DNA of 64,000 nucleotides from Pantanalinema sp. GBBB05 (GTDB lineage: Bacteria > Cyanobacteriota > Cyanobacteriia > Leptolyngbyales > Leptolyngbyaceae): NCBI GenBank assembly GCA_016743235.1, contig VRZD01000032.1:17234-81233 (forward strand), given 5' to 3'. Of this stretch, positions 43,054-52,726 are shown piece by piece (within the stretch, counting starts at the first letter, position 1; each line of letters opens with the position of its first letter). Under the pieces are notes generated by a model. That model searched no databases. It worked only from the letters and a program-made list of their open reading frames with translations, and was not told the origin of the DNA. Both the position numbers and the translations under genes were made by a program.

Positions 43054-44688
43054 GTGAGCAGCAAGCGGGTAGATATGATGCAGGCACAGTTGGCATCCTC
43101 TGCAACCGTAGGGGAACAGTTTCAGATCCTGAAAGAGCAATTGCGCGATCGCTGGCAAGCCGTAGAACGATACGACACCAGCAGCGATGCGGATATTATC
43201 GTCGTACCGTCCCTGAGTTTGGATCAACGGGAACTCCTGAAGATTGAAGGATTCCATCATTACGAGGAACGGTTACTGTTCTCCTTGATCCGATTGCGCA
43301 ACCCACGGACTCGTCTGGTCTACATCACCTCTCAGCCATTGCATCCCAGTGTGGTGGACTACTACCTGCAACTGCTGCCGGGAATTCCGTTTTCCCATGC
43401 CCGCGATCGCCTGTTGCTGCTCTCGACTTACGATTCGTCTTTGAAACCCCTCAGCCAAAAGATTCTGGAACGACCCCGATTGATTGAACGGATTCGGCAA
43501 GCCGTCCGGCGAGATCGCTCTTATCTCAGTTGCTATAACTCCACAGCAGCAGAACAACAATTAGCGGTGGAATTGGGAATTCCATTGTTTGCGCTTGATC
43601 CTGACCTACTTCAGTGGGGAACCAAGAGTGGCAGTCGCCAAATTTTTGCCGAAGCTGGCGTTCCCCACCCCGATGGCAGTGAATTAGTCTGGACAGCCGC
43701 TGATTTAGCCACCGCTGCTGCCGAACTCTGGGAGCGGCAGCCCTACCTGAAACGGATGGTCGTGAAGCTGAACGAAGGCTTTTCTGGAGAAGGCAATGCG
43801 TTGTTAGATTTGCGCCATTTACAGGAGTATGCTCCCGGTACAGTTACTCATGCCGATCGAGTAGCGGCTTTACAAGAAAATTTTGCCCACCTTAAGTTTG
43901 AGTCTAAGGGAGAAACCTGGGCAAATTTTGGCAGCCGCATCCCCGAGTTAGGCGCGATCGTGGAAGCCTTCATTGAAGGAGTCGTGAAACGATCGCCGAG
44001 TGTGCAAGCCCGGATTTTACCGACTGGGGAAGTGGAGATTTTGTCTACCCATGATCAGATTCTGGGTGGTCCCAGTGGACAGGTGTATTTAGGTTGCCAG
44101 TTCCCTGCCGATGAATCCTATCGCCTACGCTTACAGGAATTGGGCTTACGGATTGGTAAGAATCTGGCTGAAAAAGGGGCGATCGAGCGTTACAGTGTGG
44201 ACTTTGTGGCTGTGCATCAACCGGATGGTGTCGGTAGTCGGGAATGGGATATCCAGGCGATCGAAATTAACCTGCGTAAAGGGGGCACAACCCATCCCTT
44301 CATGACCCTCCGCTTCCTGACCAACGGTCGGTATGACCTCTCCAGTGGGTTGTTCTATAGCCAGCAAGGACGGGCAAAATACTACATTGCGACCGATAAC
44401 TTGCAGAAAGAGCGTTACCGTGGACTCTTGCCAAACGATTTAATGGATATTATTGCCCAAAATCAACTACACTTTGACACCAGCACCGAGACGGGTACTG
44501 TATTTCACCTGATGGGCTGTCTGTCAGAATTTGGCAAACTGGGATTAACCAGTATTGGCAATTCACCCCAACAAGCCGAAGACATTTATAGCCGTTTAGT
44601 CAAAGCCTTGGATGAGGAAACCCGTCCCTTATCGGACGACGATCCCAGCGCGAGTCACTGTATGCCCATGAGTTGGAGTCGGGTTTAG
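43054..44688 (+). CDS. ATP-grasp peptide ligase PGM1-related protein
   Basis: 544 residues from GTG 43054; ATGs at 43075 and 43078 are equally plausible. It resembles the ATP-grasp ligases related to pheganomycin PGM1: the sequence runs DADIIVVPSLSLD, then GTKSGSRQIFAEAGVPHPDGSEL, MVVKLNEGFSGEGNALLDL, ILSTHDQILGGPSGQVYLGCQFPAD, and IQAIEINLRKGGTTHPFMTLRFLTNG (metal/ATP site). It ends within the NACHT gene on the other strand (4-base overlap). The natural substrate is unknown. Confidence 0.85.
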   Translation: MSSKRVDMMQAQLASSATVGEQFQILKEQLRDRWQAVERYDTSSDADIIVVPSLSLDQRELLKIEGFHHYEERLLFSLIRLRNPRTRLVYITSQPLHPSVVDYYLQLLPGIPFSHARDRLLLLSTYDSSLKPLSQKILERPRLIERIRQAVRRDRSYLSCYNSTAAEQQLAVELGIPLFALDPDLLQWGTKSGSRQIFAEAGVPHPDGSELVWTAADLATAAAELWERQPYLKRMVVKLNEGFSGEGNALLDLRHLQEYAPGTVTHADRVAALQENFAHLKFESKGETWANFGSRIPELGAIVEAFIEGVVKRSPSVQARILPTGEVEILSTHDQILGGPSGQVYLGCQFPADESYRLRLQELGLRIGKNLAEKGAIERYSVDFVAVHQPDGVGSREWDIQAIEINLRKGGTTHPFMTLRFLTNGRYDLSSGLFYSQQGRAKYYIATDNLQKERYRGLLPNDLMDIIAQNQLHFDTSTETGTVFHLMGCLSEFGKLGLTSIGNSPQQAEDIYSRLVKALDEETRPLSDDDPSASHCMPMSWSRV

Positions 44689-46850
44689 TCACTGGCTCGA
44701 TGCAACCGTAGCATCCGGTCTTCGATCGCCCCCCAGGTTTGGGGCGACACTCGCACGGCAGCTTGTTTACACCGCACCATCAACCAATTGGCATAGAGAT
44801 AATGTTCCAGACTTTGTAATTCGGTATCCGATAAACTGATCCAACTCGGATTCAGTCGCAAAGCCGTAAACCAGGTTTGCACAATCCGGGAATGAAAGTC
44901 TTGATGAGCGTGCTCAGGTTGACGAATATCTGGCGCTTTGGCTTTCAAGGCTTCCAGTCGCGCAATCAATACATTAAAGTTGACATCATTAAACACCTGA
45001 AGTTTTTCGAGTTGCTCTACAAAGGTTTGCGTCATGGCGCGGGCAAACGCGCGAGGTGGAGCTGCCGCCCGGGCTGGAGTATGGGTGAGTGTATGGGTAA
45101 ATTCTGGAACACGAGCATGGGTCAGGGTGCGGGCTAAATCCAGAGTTCGGGCTAGATTGGGATTCAGTGCATGGGCAAGATGTAATGCCCGATCGCGAAT
45201 CAGAGCCAGAAAAACAGCCGTAGTTCGTTTGGCACAGGGTTGCAATGTTCCAGGAGAATTGCAGGTAATCTCATGGGCCCATTCCAACAAAGCTTCAAGT
45301 TTAGGGGTATTAATGTAGGTGCGAGTTTGAGCTTCCATCGCTAAGAGCAAGCGATCGGTGCCCCCCCGCATCAATCCCGCTACTAACAAAAACACTTCTT
45401 GCCAACGTTCGTTGGTTAAATGATGTTGTACCAGTTCATCAATCAGATAATGGTCATCAATATAGTAAGCCGTTAAATATTCCTGCAACGTTAGGTGAGA
45501 AAACGAGTAGACATCCTCCGCCCGTTCCACCAAAATTCCTTGCTGGATCGCGATCGCATTCAACACCGCTTCCCCATTCAAATGTTTCGGTGCATTTAAG
45601 TTATTCGTCAGAAAATCCCGAATTTGATCGACGATTTCCCGTTGCGAAAAAAACAAGCGATCGGCTTCAAAAGCAATATAGGCAATTTCGGATAATAAAA
45701 TTTCTTCTAATTCAGTATTCATGCCGTCATAGATTTGCTCTCGCATAATCCGTTTTTCGGCAGCCCATTCTTCGAGTAACACTCGCAACGCTTTGCGATA
45801 CAGACTACTACGATTCGTGGGAAAATTTTGCGATCGGTCATAGACCAAACACAACAAAGTCAGTAACAAGGGCGTATGCGCCAATTCCTTCGCTGCCATA
45901 TTTTCTGGTTTATGGAGCAGCGTCCAGCAACGTTGGGCTGTCCCCACTGCCTGATCGGCTTCCGAGCTAAACCAATTCCGAATAAATTGATGAATTTGAT
46001 GCTGATCAAAATCTGCCATTGCCACATCGGTAAAGCGCCGAAAATTATGACGATAGGCAGCAACCCGACAGGAGGCAATAAAGCGATTTTTATCGTATTG
46101 ATCGACAAAATTCTGAATTTGATGGATGGCTTCATCCGTATTTTTCATCGGCACTTCATCCAAACCATCTAACAAAATTAATAACTTGCCCTGTTCCAAT
46201 AATTTTGCTGTTGTATCGTCAGGATGGGGCATATTACAAATGCGAAATTCCTGAGCGATCGCTTCCTCAAGATTAGCTTCCTTCGTGAAATTCTTTAATT
46301 CAATCAACACGGGAATACATTCGTGTTCGTAATCGCCATCTTCTCCTTTCAACGCTTCTAGCCCAATCTTGCGAATGAAAGTTGATTTCCCTGCCCCCGG
46401 TCCTCCCAAGACCATCAGAAATTGCTTTTCGTTAGCGACTCGTAACCCATCCCGCCGAATCGCATTTTTCGGTTGAAAGCCGCGTTTTCCAGTTTGCCGA
46501 TAAGCCCGTTCTAAACTTTCGATCGAGTCAAACCAACTAATCCCCGATCGATCCAAAAACTGGACTGTGGTGTAGATCGATTCTAGGGAAACCGGTTCTC
46601 GCATGCCCAGCACTTTCAAAATCCCATGTCGTCCGGTGAAATTCTGCACATATTGTTGCGAAGCGTCTTTAATCAGTTTTTCGGTGCGTTCATCCAGGGT
46701 TTTGCCCATCCAATTAATCACTCGACCACCGCCTTCACACAATACTTTGGTGACGATCGTGGCAAGAGTCATGCTGGCAGCTTGAATCAGAATTCGTTCA
46801 AATCCGGTCATGGGTGGTTCATCTGGTTTTGCAGGTGGGCGATCGGGCAT
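44685..46850 (-). CDS. NACHT-domain NTPase
   Basis: 721 residues from ATG 46848-46850; ATG 46811 (MTGFERILI) is an alternative. N-terminal helical region (about 1-130), then a STAND/NACHT ATPase: Walker A VLGGPGAGKSTFIRKI and Walker B KLLILLDGLDEVP. IASCRVAAYR and the winged/helical extension ending AEDVYSFSHLTLQEYLTAYYI follow. The last part has a low-complexity run of LARTL/HTLTH-type repeats (about 570-620), common in cyanobacterial NACHT proteins. Bacterial NACHT proteins include anti-phage defence sensors; here no partner effector gene is adjacent. Confidence 0.9.
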   Translation of the reverse strand: MPDRPPAKPDEPPMTGFERILIQAASMTLATIVTKVLCEGGGRVINWMGKTLDERTEKLIKDASQQYVQNFTGRHGILKVLGMREPVSLESIYTTVQFLDRSGISWFDSIESLERAYRQTGKRGFQPKNAIRRDGLRVANEKQFLMVLGGPGAGKSTFIRKIGLEALKGEDGDYEHECIPVLIELKNFTKEANLEEAIAQEFRICNMPHPDDTTAKLLEQGKLLILLDGLDEVPMKNTDEAIHQIQNFVDQYDKNRFIASCRVAAYRHNFRRFTDVAMADFDQHQIHQFIRNWFSSEADQAVGTAQRCWTLLHKPENMAAKELAHTPLLLTLLCLVYDRSQNFPTNRSSLYRKALRVLLEEWAAEKRIMREQIYDGMNTELEEILLSEIAYIAFEADRLFFSQREIVDQIRDFLTNNLNAPKHLNGEAVLNAIAIQQGILVERAEDVYSFSHLTLQEYLTAYYIDDHYLIDELVQHHLTNERWQEVFLLVAGLMRGGTDRLLLAMEAQTRTYINTPKLEALLEWAHEITCNSPGTLQPCAKRTTAVFLALIRDRALHLAHALNPNLARTLDLARTLTHARVPEFTHTLTHTPARAAAPPRAFARAMTQTFVEQLEKLQVFNDVNFNVLIARLEALKAKAPDIRQPEHAHQDFHSRIVQTWFTALRLNPSWISLSDTELQSLEHYLYANWLMVRCKQAAVRVSPQTWGAIEDRMLRLHRASD

Positions 46851-47065
46851 AGAGCAATCTGGACTCAACGGGTCTCAGGCAGGGGCCTCTTATTTCAGGG
46901 ACATTCAACTGATGATTAGGCAGAGCCTTGCCTTATATCACCCCCTACCTTTACAGCAACTCTGTATAGGCGAATGCCAGGAAAATGCTGACTCCTTTAG
47001 ATCAACTTTAATCCTTCAGTGGGGATCGACTACCCTAGGTTGAGTACCATTGATGGGGAGTTTCT

Positions 47066-47647
47066 ATGAGCTATACGCCCAAGATTTTGGCATTTGCCGG
47101 CAGCACTCGCACAGCTTCTTACAACAAAAAACTCGTTAAAATTGCGGCAGATGGGGCACGAAAGGTAGGAGCAGAAGCCACATTTATTGATTTGCGTGAC
47201 TTCCCAATGCCACTGTTTGACGAAGACTTAGAAGCCAACCAGGGAACGCCAGCCACTGCCCGTCAGTTCAAAGATTTATTACTTGCCCACGATGGCATAT
47301 TAATTGCATCCCCAGAGTATAATAGTTCGCTGACTGCCGTACTGAAGAATGCGATCGATTGGGCATCTCGTCCCGCTCCGAATGAACCCCCATTAGCCTG
47401 TTTTACAAATAAAGTCGCTGCGATTATGAGTGCGTCCCCCGGAGCATTAGGCGGCTTACGGGGACTGGTGCATTTACGCTCAATTCTCGGCAATATCAAA
47501 GTGATTGTATTACCGGATCAAATTGCTATCAGTAAAGCCCATGAATTATTTAATCCAGATGGCAGTTTGAAAGATGCAGAGCAACAAGCTGCGATCGAAA
47601 AATTGGGCGCGAATGTTGCTAATGTTGTTGCTAAACTCAAGGCGTAA
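47066..47647 (+). CDS. NADPH-dependent FMN reductase family protein
   Basis: 193 residues, one flavodoxin-like domain with the family start ILAFAGSTRTASYNKKLVKIA (phosphate-binding loop GSTR..S.N). LIASPEYNSSLTAVLKNAIDW and the SASPGALGGLRGLVHLRSIL segment are also characteristic. Related to ChrR/AzoR-type quinone, chromate or azo-dye reductases; the true substrate is unknown. GGGGAG precedes the ATG by seven bases. Single gene, ending at a convergent hairpin. Confidence 0.9.
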   Translation: MSYTPKILAFAGSTRTASYNKKLVKIAADGARKVGAEATFIDLRDFPMPLFDEDLEANQGTPATARQFKDLLLAHDGILIASPEYNSSLTAVLKNAIDWASRPAPNEPPLACFTNKVAAIMSASPGALGGLRGLVHLRSILGNIKVIVLPDQIAISKAHELFNPDGSLKDAEQQAAIEKLGANVANVVAKLKA

Positions 47648-47670
47648 TCTAGCCATGTAGATAAAATTTT

Positions 47671-47691
47671 AGGGGCGAGTGATTCGCCCCT
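47671..47691. terminator. Bidirectional hairpin between FMN reductase and lptF
   Basis: AGGGGCGA (47671-47678) pairs perfectly with TCGCCCCT (47684-47691) across a five-base loop, between convergent genes; AAAATTTT on its left gives a T run for the leftward transcript. Confidence 0.7.
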
Positions 47692-47729
47692 CTTGGTAGG
47701 GTCATTTTCCTAAGATGAATAATTTATGG

Positions 47730-48917
47730 CTAACGATTACGTTGAATTAGGAGGAGAATACCTGCCCCTAAAGCAATCAGTGTCGGCAACCAGGCTCCTA
47801 AAAAGGCAGTGAGAATGCCTTGGAAATACAACACCTCACAGACGCTAAATAAAAGGTGATAGCCTACGATCAAAATTAAGCTAACCCCAAAGCTAGTTGC
47901 CCGTGCGGTACGCTGCGATCGCACTCCCAAAGTTGAACCAATTACCCCAAACGCCAGACAAACTAACGGCAACGCGACTTTTTGATCTAAACGTAATTCC
48001 AGTTTACGGATTTCTTTACGGCTCCCCGACTGCCGAATTAGCTCCAGATATTCCCGCATTTGGGCCATATTCATCTCACCCGGATCGCGATCGTTATTCG
48101 CTAGATCAAACGGAGTTCGGGGCAGTTGCAGTTGATAGCGTTCGAATCGGAAAATGTTGCGATAGGAGCCATCCGGAGACACCCCATAATTGGTGCCATT
48201 AAAGAAGTTCCAGGTCTTGTCATCCGCGTCTAACACAGCAGATTCCGACGTAAGAATTTGATTTAGACCTTTCTGCGTAAAATCGAGAATGGTAACATTT
48301 TTCAGCCGGGTACCGTCATACTCCTTGGCATAGTACAGTCGCCCAATCCGTTTAACCTTATCCCCATCCTCTTTTTTCTCAGTGTGATATTCCTGATACA
48401 GAATGTCACTTTCACGATAATTGGGTTCTTTTTTATCCAGCGCTTGATTCAGCACCTTTTCCGCCTGGACATTGCACATCGGCACGATCGCTTCATTAAA
48501 TGCCAGGGTTAATCCGGTTACCACTAAGCTCATCGCGATCGCTGGTGCCACCAGGCGATACACACTCACCCCGCAACTCCGCATCGCAATCAATTCGCTG
48601 TCGCTGGAGAAGCGCCCGTAAACAATCAGGCAAGCCAGCAACATCGACATCGGGAAGGAATAGGTGATGTAGTAAGGCAGCTTTAGTAATAAGACCTGAA
48701 TAGCAATGGTCGCTGGTAATCCAGCATCTGCCATCTTACGCATCAGGTCAAATAACACCCCGATCGCTACACCACCCGAAGAGAGTGCCACCACACCAAA
48801 CAGAAATGGCATGATCAGCTCGCTGACAATATAGCGATCCATCACCGTTGTGCCAAAGGTTAGCCAAGCTGACGGGTTAAACGGTGGTTTATTTGCTGTG
48901 GAAACACTAGATGCCAT
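47730..48917 (-). CDS. lptF: LptF/LptG family lipopolysaccharide export permease
   Basis: 395 residues. Six membrane helices: three N-terminal (from MDRYIVSELIMPFLFGVVALSSGGVAIGVLFDLM), a large periplasmic domain (about 140-300), and three C-terminal (VALPLVCLAFGVIGSTLGVRSQRTARATSFGVSLILIVGYHLLF). It forms the membrane channel of the Lpt ABC transporter together with LptB. Downstream of lptB and lptA on the same strand. Only one LptF/G-type gene is seen here; cyanobacteria often have a single type that probably pairs with itself. Confidence 0.92.
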   Translation of the reverse strand: MASSVSTANKPPFNPSAWLTFGTTVMDRYIVSELIMPFLFGVVALSSGGVAIGVLFDLMRKMADAGLPATIAIQVLLLKLPYYITYSFPMSMLLACLIVYGRFSSDSELIAMRSCGVSVYRLVAPAIAMSLVVTGLTLAFNEAIVPMCNVQAEKVLNQALDKKEPNYRESDILYQEYHTEKKEDGDKVKRIGRLYYAKEYDGTRLKNVTILDFTQKGLNQILTSESAVLDADDKTWNFFNGTNYGVSPDGSYRNIFRFERYQLQLPRTPFDLANNDRDPGEMNMAQMREYLELIRQSGSRKEIRKLELRLDQKVALPLVCLAFGVIGSTLGVRSQRTARATSFGVSLILIVGYHLLFSVCEVLYFQGILTAFLGAWLPTLIALGAGILLLIQRNR

Positions 48918-49025
48918 AAGCGGATGCCGTAAAAACGAAGGAGCGAAGAAGTTACGTTAGAAACACTAAAAATCAGGGATGTAGACGGTAAACGGTGCGA
49001 TCGCGCGCCAGTGATATCATGGCGA

Positions 49026-49754
49026 TTACGGCTGAAACTTGTCGCCGAGGTAATATTGTCGCACTAAAGGATTTGCATAAAGTTCTTCTGAGCTACCAGC
49101 CGCCAGAATTTGACCATCTCGCATAATGTAGGAGCGATCGGTAATCGCTAGGGTTTCCCGCACATTATGATCAGTAATCAGAATGCCTAATTGCCGATCG
49201 CGCAGTTGTGCCACAATATGCTGAATCTCAGCAATCGCGATCGGATCAACACCCGCAAACGGTTCATCCAACAGGAGGAACGTCGGTCCCATCCGACCTG
49301 CCGCTAAGGACCGGGCTAGTTCTGTCCGCCGCCGCTCTCCCCCAGAAACCCGAATCCCCAATGTATCTGCAACCTTTTCCAGGTGGAATTCGTGCAGTAA
49401 AAACTCTAATCGTCGCTTCCACTCATGCCGGGGCACATCCGTTTGCTCCATCACCAGCAGAATATTCTCTCGGACAGTTAAATTACGAAAAATACTCGCT
49501 TCCTGAGCTAAATAACCAATCCCCAATCGTGCCCGCTTATGAATAGGCAGCGTTGTAATATCTTTATCATCTAACCAAACTCGACCTTGATCTGGCTTTT
49601 CTAAGCCCGTTGCCATATAAAAGGTGGTTGTCTTGCCTGCCCCGTTGGGTCCTAGCAGACCTACTACTTCTCCTTGAGCAACGGACAAGCTGACCCGGCT
49701 AACCACCGGTCGCCGCCCATAGGTCTTATGAACGTTCTCCAGTACGATCTTCAA
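49026..49754 (-). CDS. lptB: Lipopolysaccharide export ATPase LptB
   Basis: 242 residues. Walker A GPNGAGKTT, signature RVSGGERRRTELARSL, Walker B FLLLDEPFAGVDPIAIAEI, and the His switch LITDHNVRETLAITDR typical of LptB. LVRQYYLGDKF at the end is the usual C-terminus. Powers extraction of LPS from the inner membrane with the LptF-type permease. Middle gene of lptA-lptB-lptF, with 125 bases before and 108 after. Confidence 0.95.
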   Translation of the reverse strand: MKIVLENVHKTYGRRPVVSRVSLSVAQGEVVGLLGPNGAGKTTTFYMATGLEKPDQGRVWLDDKDITTLPIHKRARLGIGYLAQEASIFRNLTVRENILLVMEQTDVPRHEWKRRLEFLLHEFHLEKVADTLGIRVSGGERRRTELARSLAAGRMGPTFLLLDEPFAGVDPIAIAEIQHIVAQLRDRQLGILITDHNVRETLAITDRSYIMRDGQILAAGSSEELYANPLVRQYYLGDKFQP

Positions 49755-49879
49755 TAGCCCACTCCTAGCGACCTCATTCGACTAAGCCACTCGGCAATGA
49801 TGATTGTAAGCGAATGAGTTTCCAGTTTCATCCCCTGCCGATCGCTCCTGTGCTTTTCAACCACTCAGCTCGCTCAACA

Positions 49880-50554
49880 TTAAAGCTGATTAGAACGGAT
49901 AGGAGCACTTTGTGTGGGGGCACTCGGCAAGATAGGAGCTAAGCGATCGGGGGTAATTGGGGCATTCACTGTCCCTGGCGTCGCCCCTGGGGATAACGTG
50001 CCCGGTGCGGTAAGTGGGGCAGAAAATTCTGGCTGAGTGCCGAAGGGAGCCGTCGGGTTGGGAGTGACTGCCGGATTAGCCGCCGGTAATGTTGGCGTCG
50101 TCGCATCCTGGACTAAGTAGATGGATTCTACCTGCCGAGGCGGTTGGGGCAGGGCAACAAACCGTCCTTCATCAATCAGGTAAGTCACCGTTTCACCCCG
50201 GAGACTATTACCCTGCTGCAACACATAGACATTACCACTTAAGACAATTCGGCGTTCTTTGCTGAAATATTGCGCCTGTGCGGCTGTGGCTTGAATCTGG
50301 CGGGATGGATAGTTGATTTGCACATTGCCGCGGGCTGTGACAACGCCAGTTTTAGCATTCGCTTCTTGAATATCCGACCGCAAGGTCATGGGCTGGTTGG
50401 GCACAGGTGCAGGCACTTGAGCCTCAGCGATTAGGTTGCCCGCTGGGATGAACGAGCCATCTGCCAACAAAGTAGTAGACAGAACAGTAGCGGCGATCGC
50501 CCCCAGTTTCAGGCGATGCCAGGAAGAGTGAGAGAGCCGAAAAACACACATCAT
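49880..50554 (-). CDS. lptA: LptA/OstA-like periplasmic LPS transport protein
   Basis: 224 residues from ATG 50552-50554 (MMCVFRLSH); a TTG-initiated frame extends to 50590. Signal peptide/anchor about residues 12-35. OstA-like beta-jellyroll about 50-150: MTLRSDIQEANAKTGVVTARGNVQINYPSRQIQATAAQAQYFSKERRIVLSGNVYVLQQG. The last 75 residues are Pro/Thr/Ala-rich low-complexity sequence. First gene of lptA-lptB-lptF; bridges LPS across the periplasm. Confidence 0.88.
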   Translation of the reverse strand: MMCVFRLSHSSWHRLKLGAIAATVLSTTLLADGSFIPAGNLIAEAQVPAPVPNQPMTLRSDIQEANAKTGVVTARGNVQINYPSRQIQATAAQAQYFSKERRIVLSGNVYVLQQGNSLRGETVTYLIDEGRFVALPQPPRQVESIYLVQDATTPTLPAANPAVTPNPTAPFGTQPEFSAPLTAPGTLSPGATPGTVNAPITPDRLAPILPSAPTQSAPIRSNQL

Positions 50555-50715
50555 GGAGCGACCGAATAAACAGTTAAACGACGTTGTCAAACTTGGCGCT
50601 AATCCCTAACAGTTTACCTATATCCTACCGGGAGACAAGCAGATCAATCTTAGAGGACTAGGGTGAACTGACGCTCACATGGCTAGAAAAGTTTCTGAAC
50701 TGCCACACCATCAGC

Positions 50716-51156
50716 CTAATGACCCACTCTTTCTAAGCGGGGCAGTTGCAGTCCGGAAAGTTCAGGAAATTCCTTACATAGAGTAGCAGCGGTGTCCCCA
50801 TCGGGCTGGCTCAGGTATTGGGTCACGATCGCGACTCGATCGGCTCCAGTCTGCTGCAACCCTTGGAGTAACTGCCTCGCCTGTGCCACTAGGAGATCGA
50901 GATCAATGTCAGCATAGTCGGGTCGATAGCCCTGCAACCGACTCATCCCCTCCCCTAACAAAATCACGGATCCCCGCCAGTTATGGTTTTCCAGATGATG
51001 CAGGGCTACCGCAATCTGTAATATGCCTTGATAGAATTTTTTATCTGCCTCGATCGCCTCCATCCACAAAGCTTCTAGCGTGTCATGGCAGGCATAAAAC
51101 TGCTGCTGGTTGAACTGGTCAACTCCTAGCCAAAACTCATCCGGAATGATCTCCAT
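50716..51156 (-). CDS. DUF309 family protein
   Basis: 146 residues. The family core FWLGVDQFNQQQFYACHDTLEALWMEA, then KKFYQGILQIAVALHHLENHNWRGSVILLGEGMSRLQGYRP is complete, an all-helical fold with conserved His-Asp and His-His residues. Possible metal-dependent or RNA-related function is not established. It starts four bases after the DUF58 gene ends upstream on the same strand, so the two form an operon. Confidence 0.9.
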   Translation of the reverse strand: MEIIPDEFWLGVDQFNQQQFYACHDTLEALWMEAIEADKKFYQGILQIAVALHHLENHNWRGSVILLGEGMSRLQGYRPDYADIDLDLLVAQARQLLQGLQQTGADRVAIVTQYLSQPDGDTAATLCKEFPELSGLQLPRLERVGH

Positions 51157-51160
51157 TTGT

Positions 51161-52366
51161 CTAACCTCTAGCTCCCAGTCGAGTTTGGAGTTGCAGTTGT
51201 AGTTCTTGCTCTGGTTTAATCACTATGCCAACACTAGACCGGGTGAGCAATGCCGATTTTGTTTCTGACTGCCATTGCTCTGGCGACTGATTGCCCGTCC
51301 ACAATATCCACCGGCTACCCGGAGGCAAAGTATTCAAACTTGCCGGATTCTGAGTCAACCAGATCAGAGGGACAGTCGGCAAACTTTCTGCCCGAATCGG
51401 TTCGCCAGAATAGGTCGCCGCTAACGCTTCTAAGGCTCCTTGATTTCCCTGAAGCAAGCCTGTTCCAGCCGTCCATAGCCGGACACTCATACTGCGATGG
51501 CAAGCATAGAAATAGAGGGAAGCTGCCGCAATGACCGCTTGTTCAAAATCTTCTGGTGGATCTGCCAAACTCGTAGCCGATCGCCAGACAGCCGCGCTAT
51601 CTAAACAAATAATCAGTTCTTGCCCACCCGTAAATACCTCTAATTCTCGCACCCGCAGTTCCCCATAGCGGGCACTGGTACGCCAATGCACAAATCGCGT
51701 GGGATCCCCCCAACGATAGGGTCGTAACGAACGGGTCAATCCTTCGGTCGCCGCTTGGGCGCGCCGATCGCTATTTAATTGCAAACTCGTATCCCGCCCC
51801 ATTTCATCAATCAAGGGACACTGAGTCAGGGGCAATACCGTGGGATATACAATCGCCATGGTCTTAACGGTCCGCGACCGCCGACACCAAAATAATCCCC
51901 AAGGAGCCGCTGTCCTGAGGTGCAGCGTTTGCCAGCGGTACACACCTCGGCGAACAGTCGGCTGAGTATAAATCCAGCGATGGCTAGTCTGCGGCGCAAT
52001 CCGTTCGATCGAGGTAACGGCAGGCTGCCCCAACACATGAGGTAATAAATCCTGCACCTGGAGCAAGGTTTTGTTATGCTTGCTGCCATTCTCAATTACA
52101 ACCTCGACAGTCAGTAGATCCCCAGCACTAACTGGATGAATCGGGCTACGTTGGAGCGACAAATCATGCAGCATCCGTTCTGGCAGAATTGCCGCGATCG
52201 CTAGCAGTGCTAAGCCAATCCCACTAATGACATAGAGCCATCCTGCCATAGTATTGGTGGCTGCCATAAAGAAGAAGATGGATACCCCACCTAACAGCCA
52301 GCCGCTATAAGCTGGTGTCACCCAATGGCTTTCTAGCCAATCCGCCATTTGTCTAGTGATCTTCAT
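51161..52366 (-). CDS. DUF58 domain membrane protein
   Basis: 401 residues from ATG 52364-52366 (MKITRQMADWLES); the frame is open to 52417. Two membrane helices (about 20-60), then an immunoglobulin-like/beta region with LLTVEVVIENGSKHNKTLLQV, and the DUF58 signature RPYRWGDPTRFVHWRTSARYGELRVRELE followed by a von Willebrand A-like segment (LIICLDSAAVW). DUF58 proteins usually act with MoxR AAA+ ATPases; none is adjacent here. Operon with DUF309. Confidence 0.9.
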   Translation of the reverse strand: MKITRQMADWLESHWVTPAYSGWLLGGVSIFFFMAATNTMAGWLYVISGIGLALLAIAAILPERMLHDLSLQRSPIHPVSAGDLLTVEVVIENGSKHNKTLLQVQDLLPHVLGQPAVTSIERIAPQTSHRWIYTQPTVRRGVYRWQTLHLRTAAPWGLFWCRRSRTVKTMAIVYPTVLPLTQCPLIDEMGRDTSLQLNSDRRAQAATEGLTRSLRPYRWGDPTRFVHWRTSARYGELRVRELEVFTGGQELIICLDSAAVWRSATSLADPPEDFEQAVIAAASLYFYACHRSMSVRLWTAGTGLLQGNQGALEALAATYSGEPIRAESLPTVPLIWLTQNPASLNTLPPGSRWILWTGNQSPEQWQSETKSALLTRSSVGIVIKPEQELQLQLQTRLGARG

Positions 52367-52621
52367 CGCTGAGTATCCATAGTCAATGTGTGCCAATCGA
52401 AAGAAATGCTGGACCAATCAAGACCCAGAAGATTTTTATTTTATAAATTATTTTTTTAGGACTATTCACTGCTCGATCTACCCTGGCTGGGTTTCCATAG
52501 TCATTGCTTTGGCTTCAATTTAATGACAACAATCTAAAGATAGAGACTGCTAGAAAGTTACTCGATACAATAAGTAGATATCGTTAAAGGCAATGATCCG
52601 TAATTTGCGGTTGGTTTCATT

Positions 52622-52684
52622 GGAAGCATTCTCAGCTTCCTCAGGCTAGTTTAACCAGGGTTGAGTGGACTCAGTTACCCTGGT
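52622..52684 (+). promoter_or_regulatory. Two hairpins in the pilT leader
   Basis: GGAAGC/GCTTCC (52622-52640) and a larger stem: ACCAGGGT (52654-52661) with ACCCTGGT (52677-52684), continued inside by TGAGT/ACTCA with a GG loop. The second hairpin ends 42 bases before the pilT ATG. Either attenuator/mRNA-stability structures or a terminator of an upstream transcript. The rest of the 360-base gap is AT-rich with nothing else seen. Confidence 0.5.
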
Positions 52685-52726
52685 TTACATAGTTGCCCAA
52701 TGCGATGAACTACCAGGAAGATAGCA

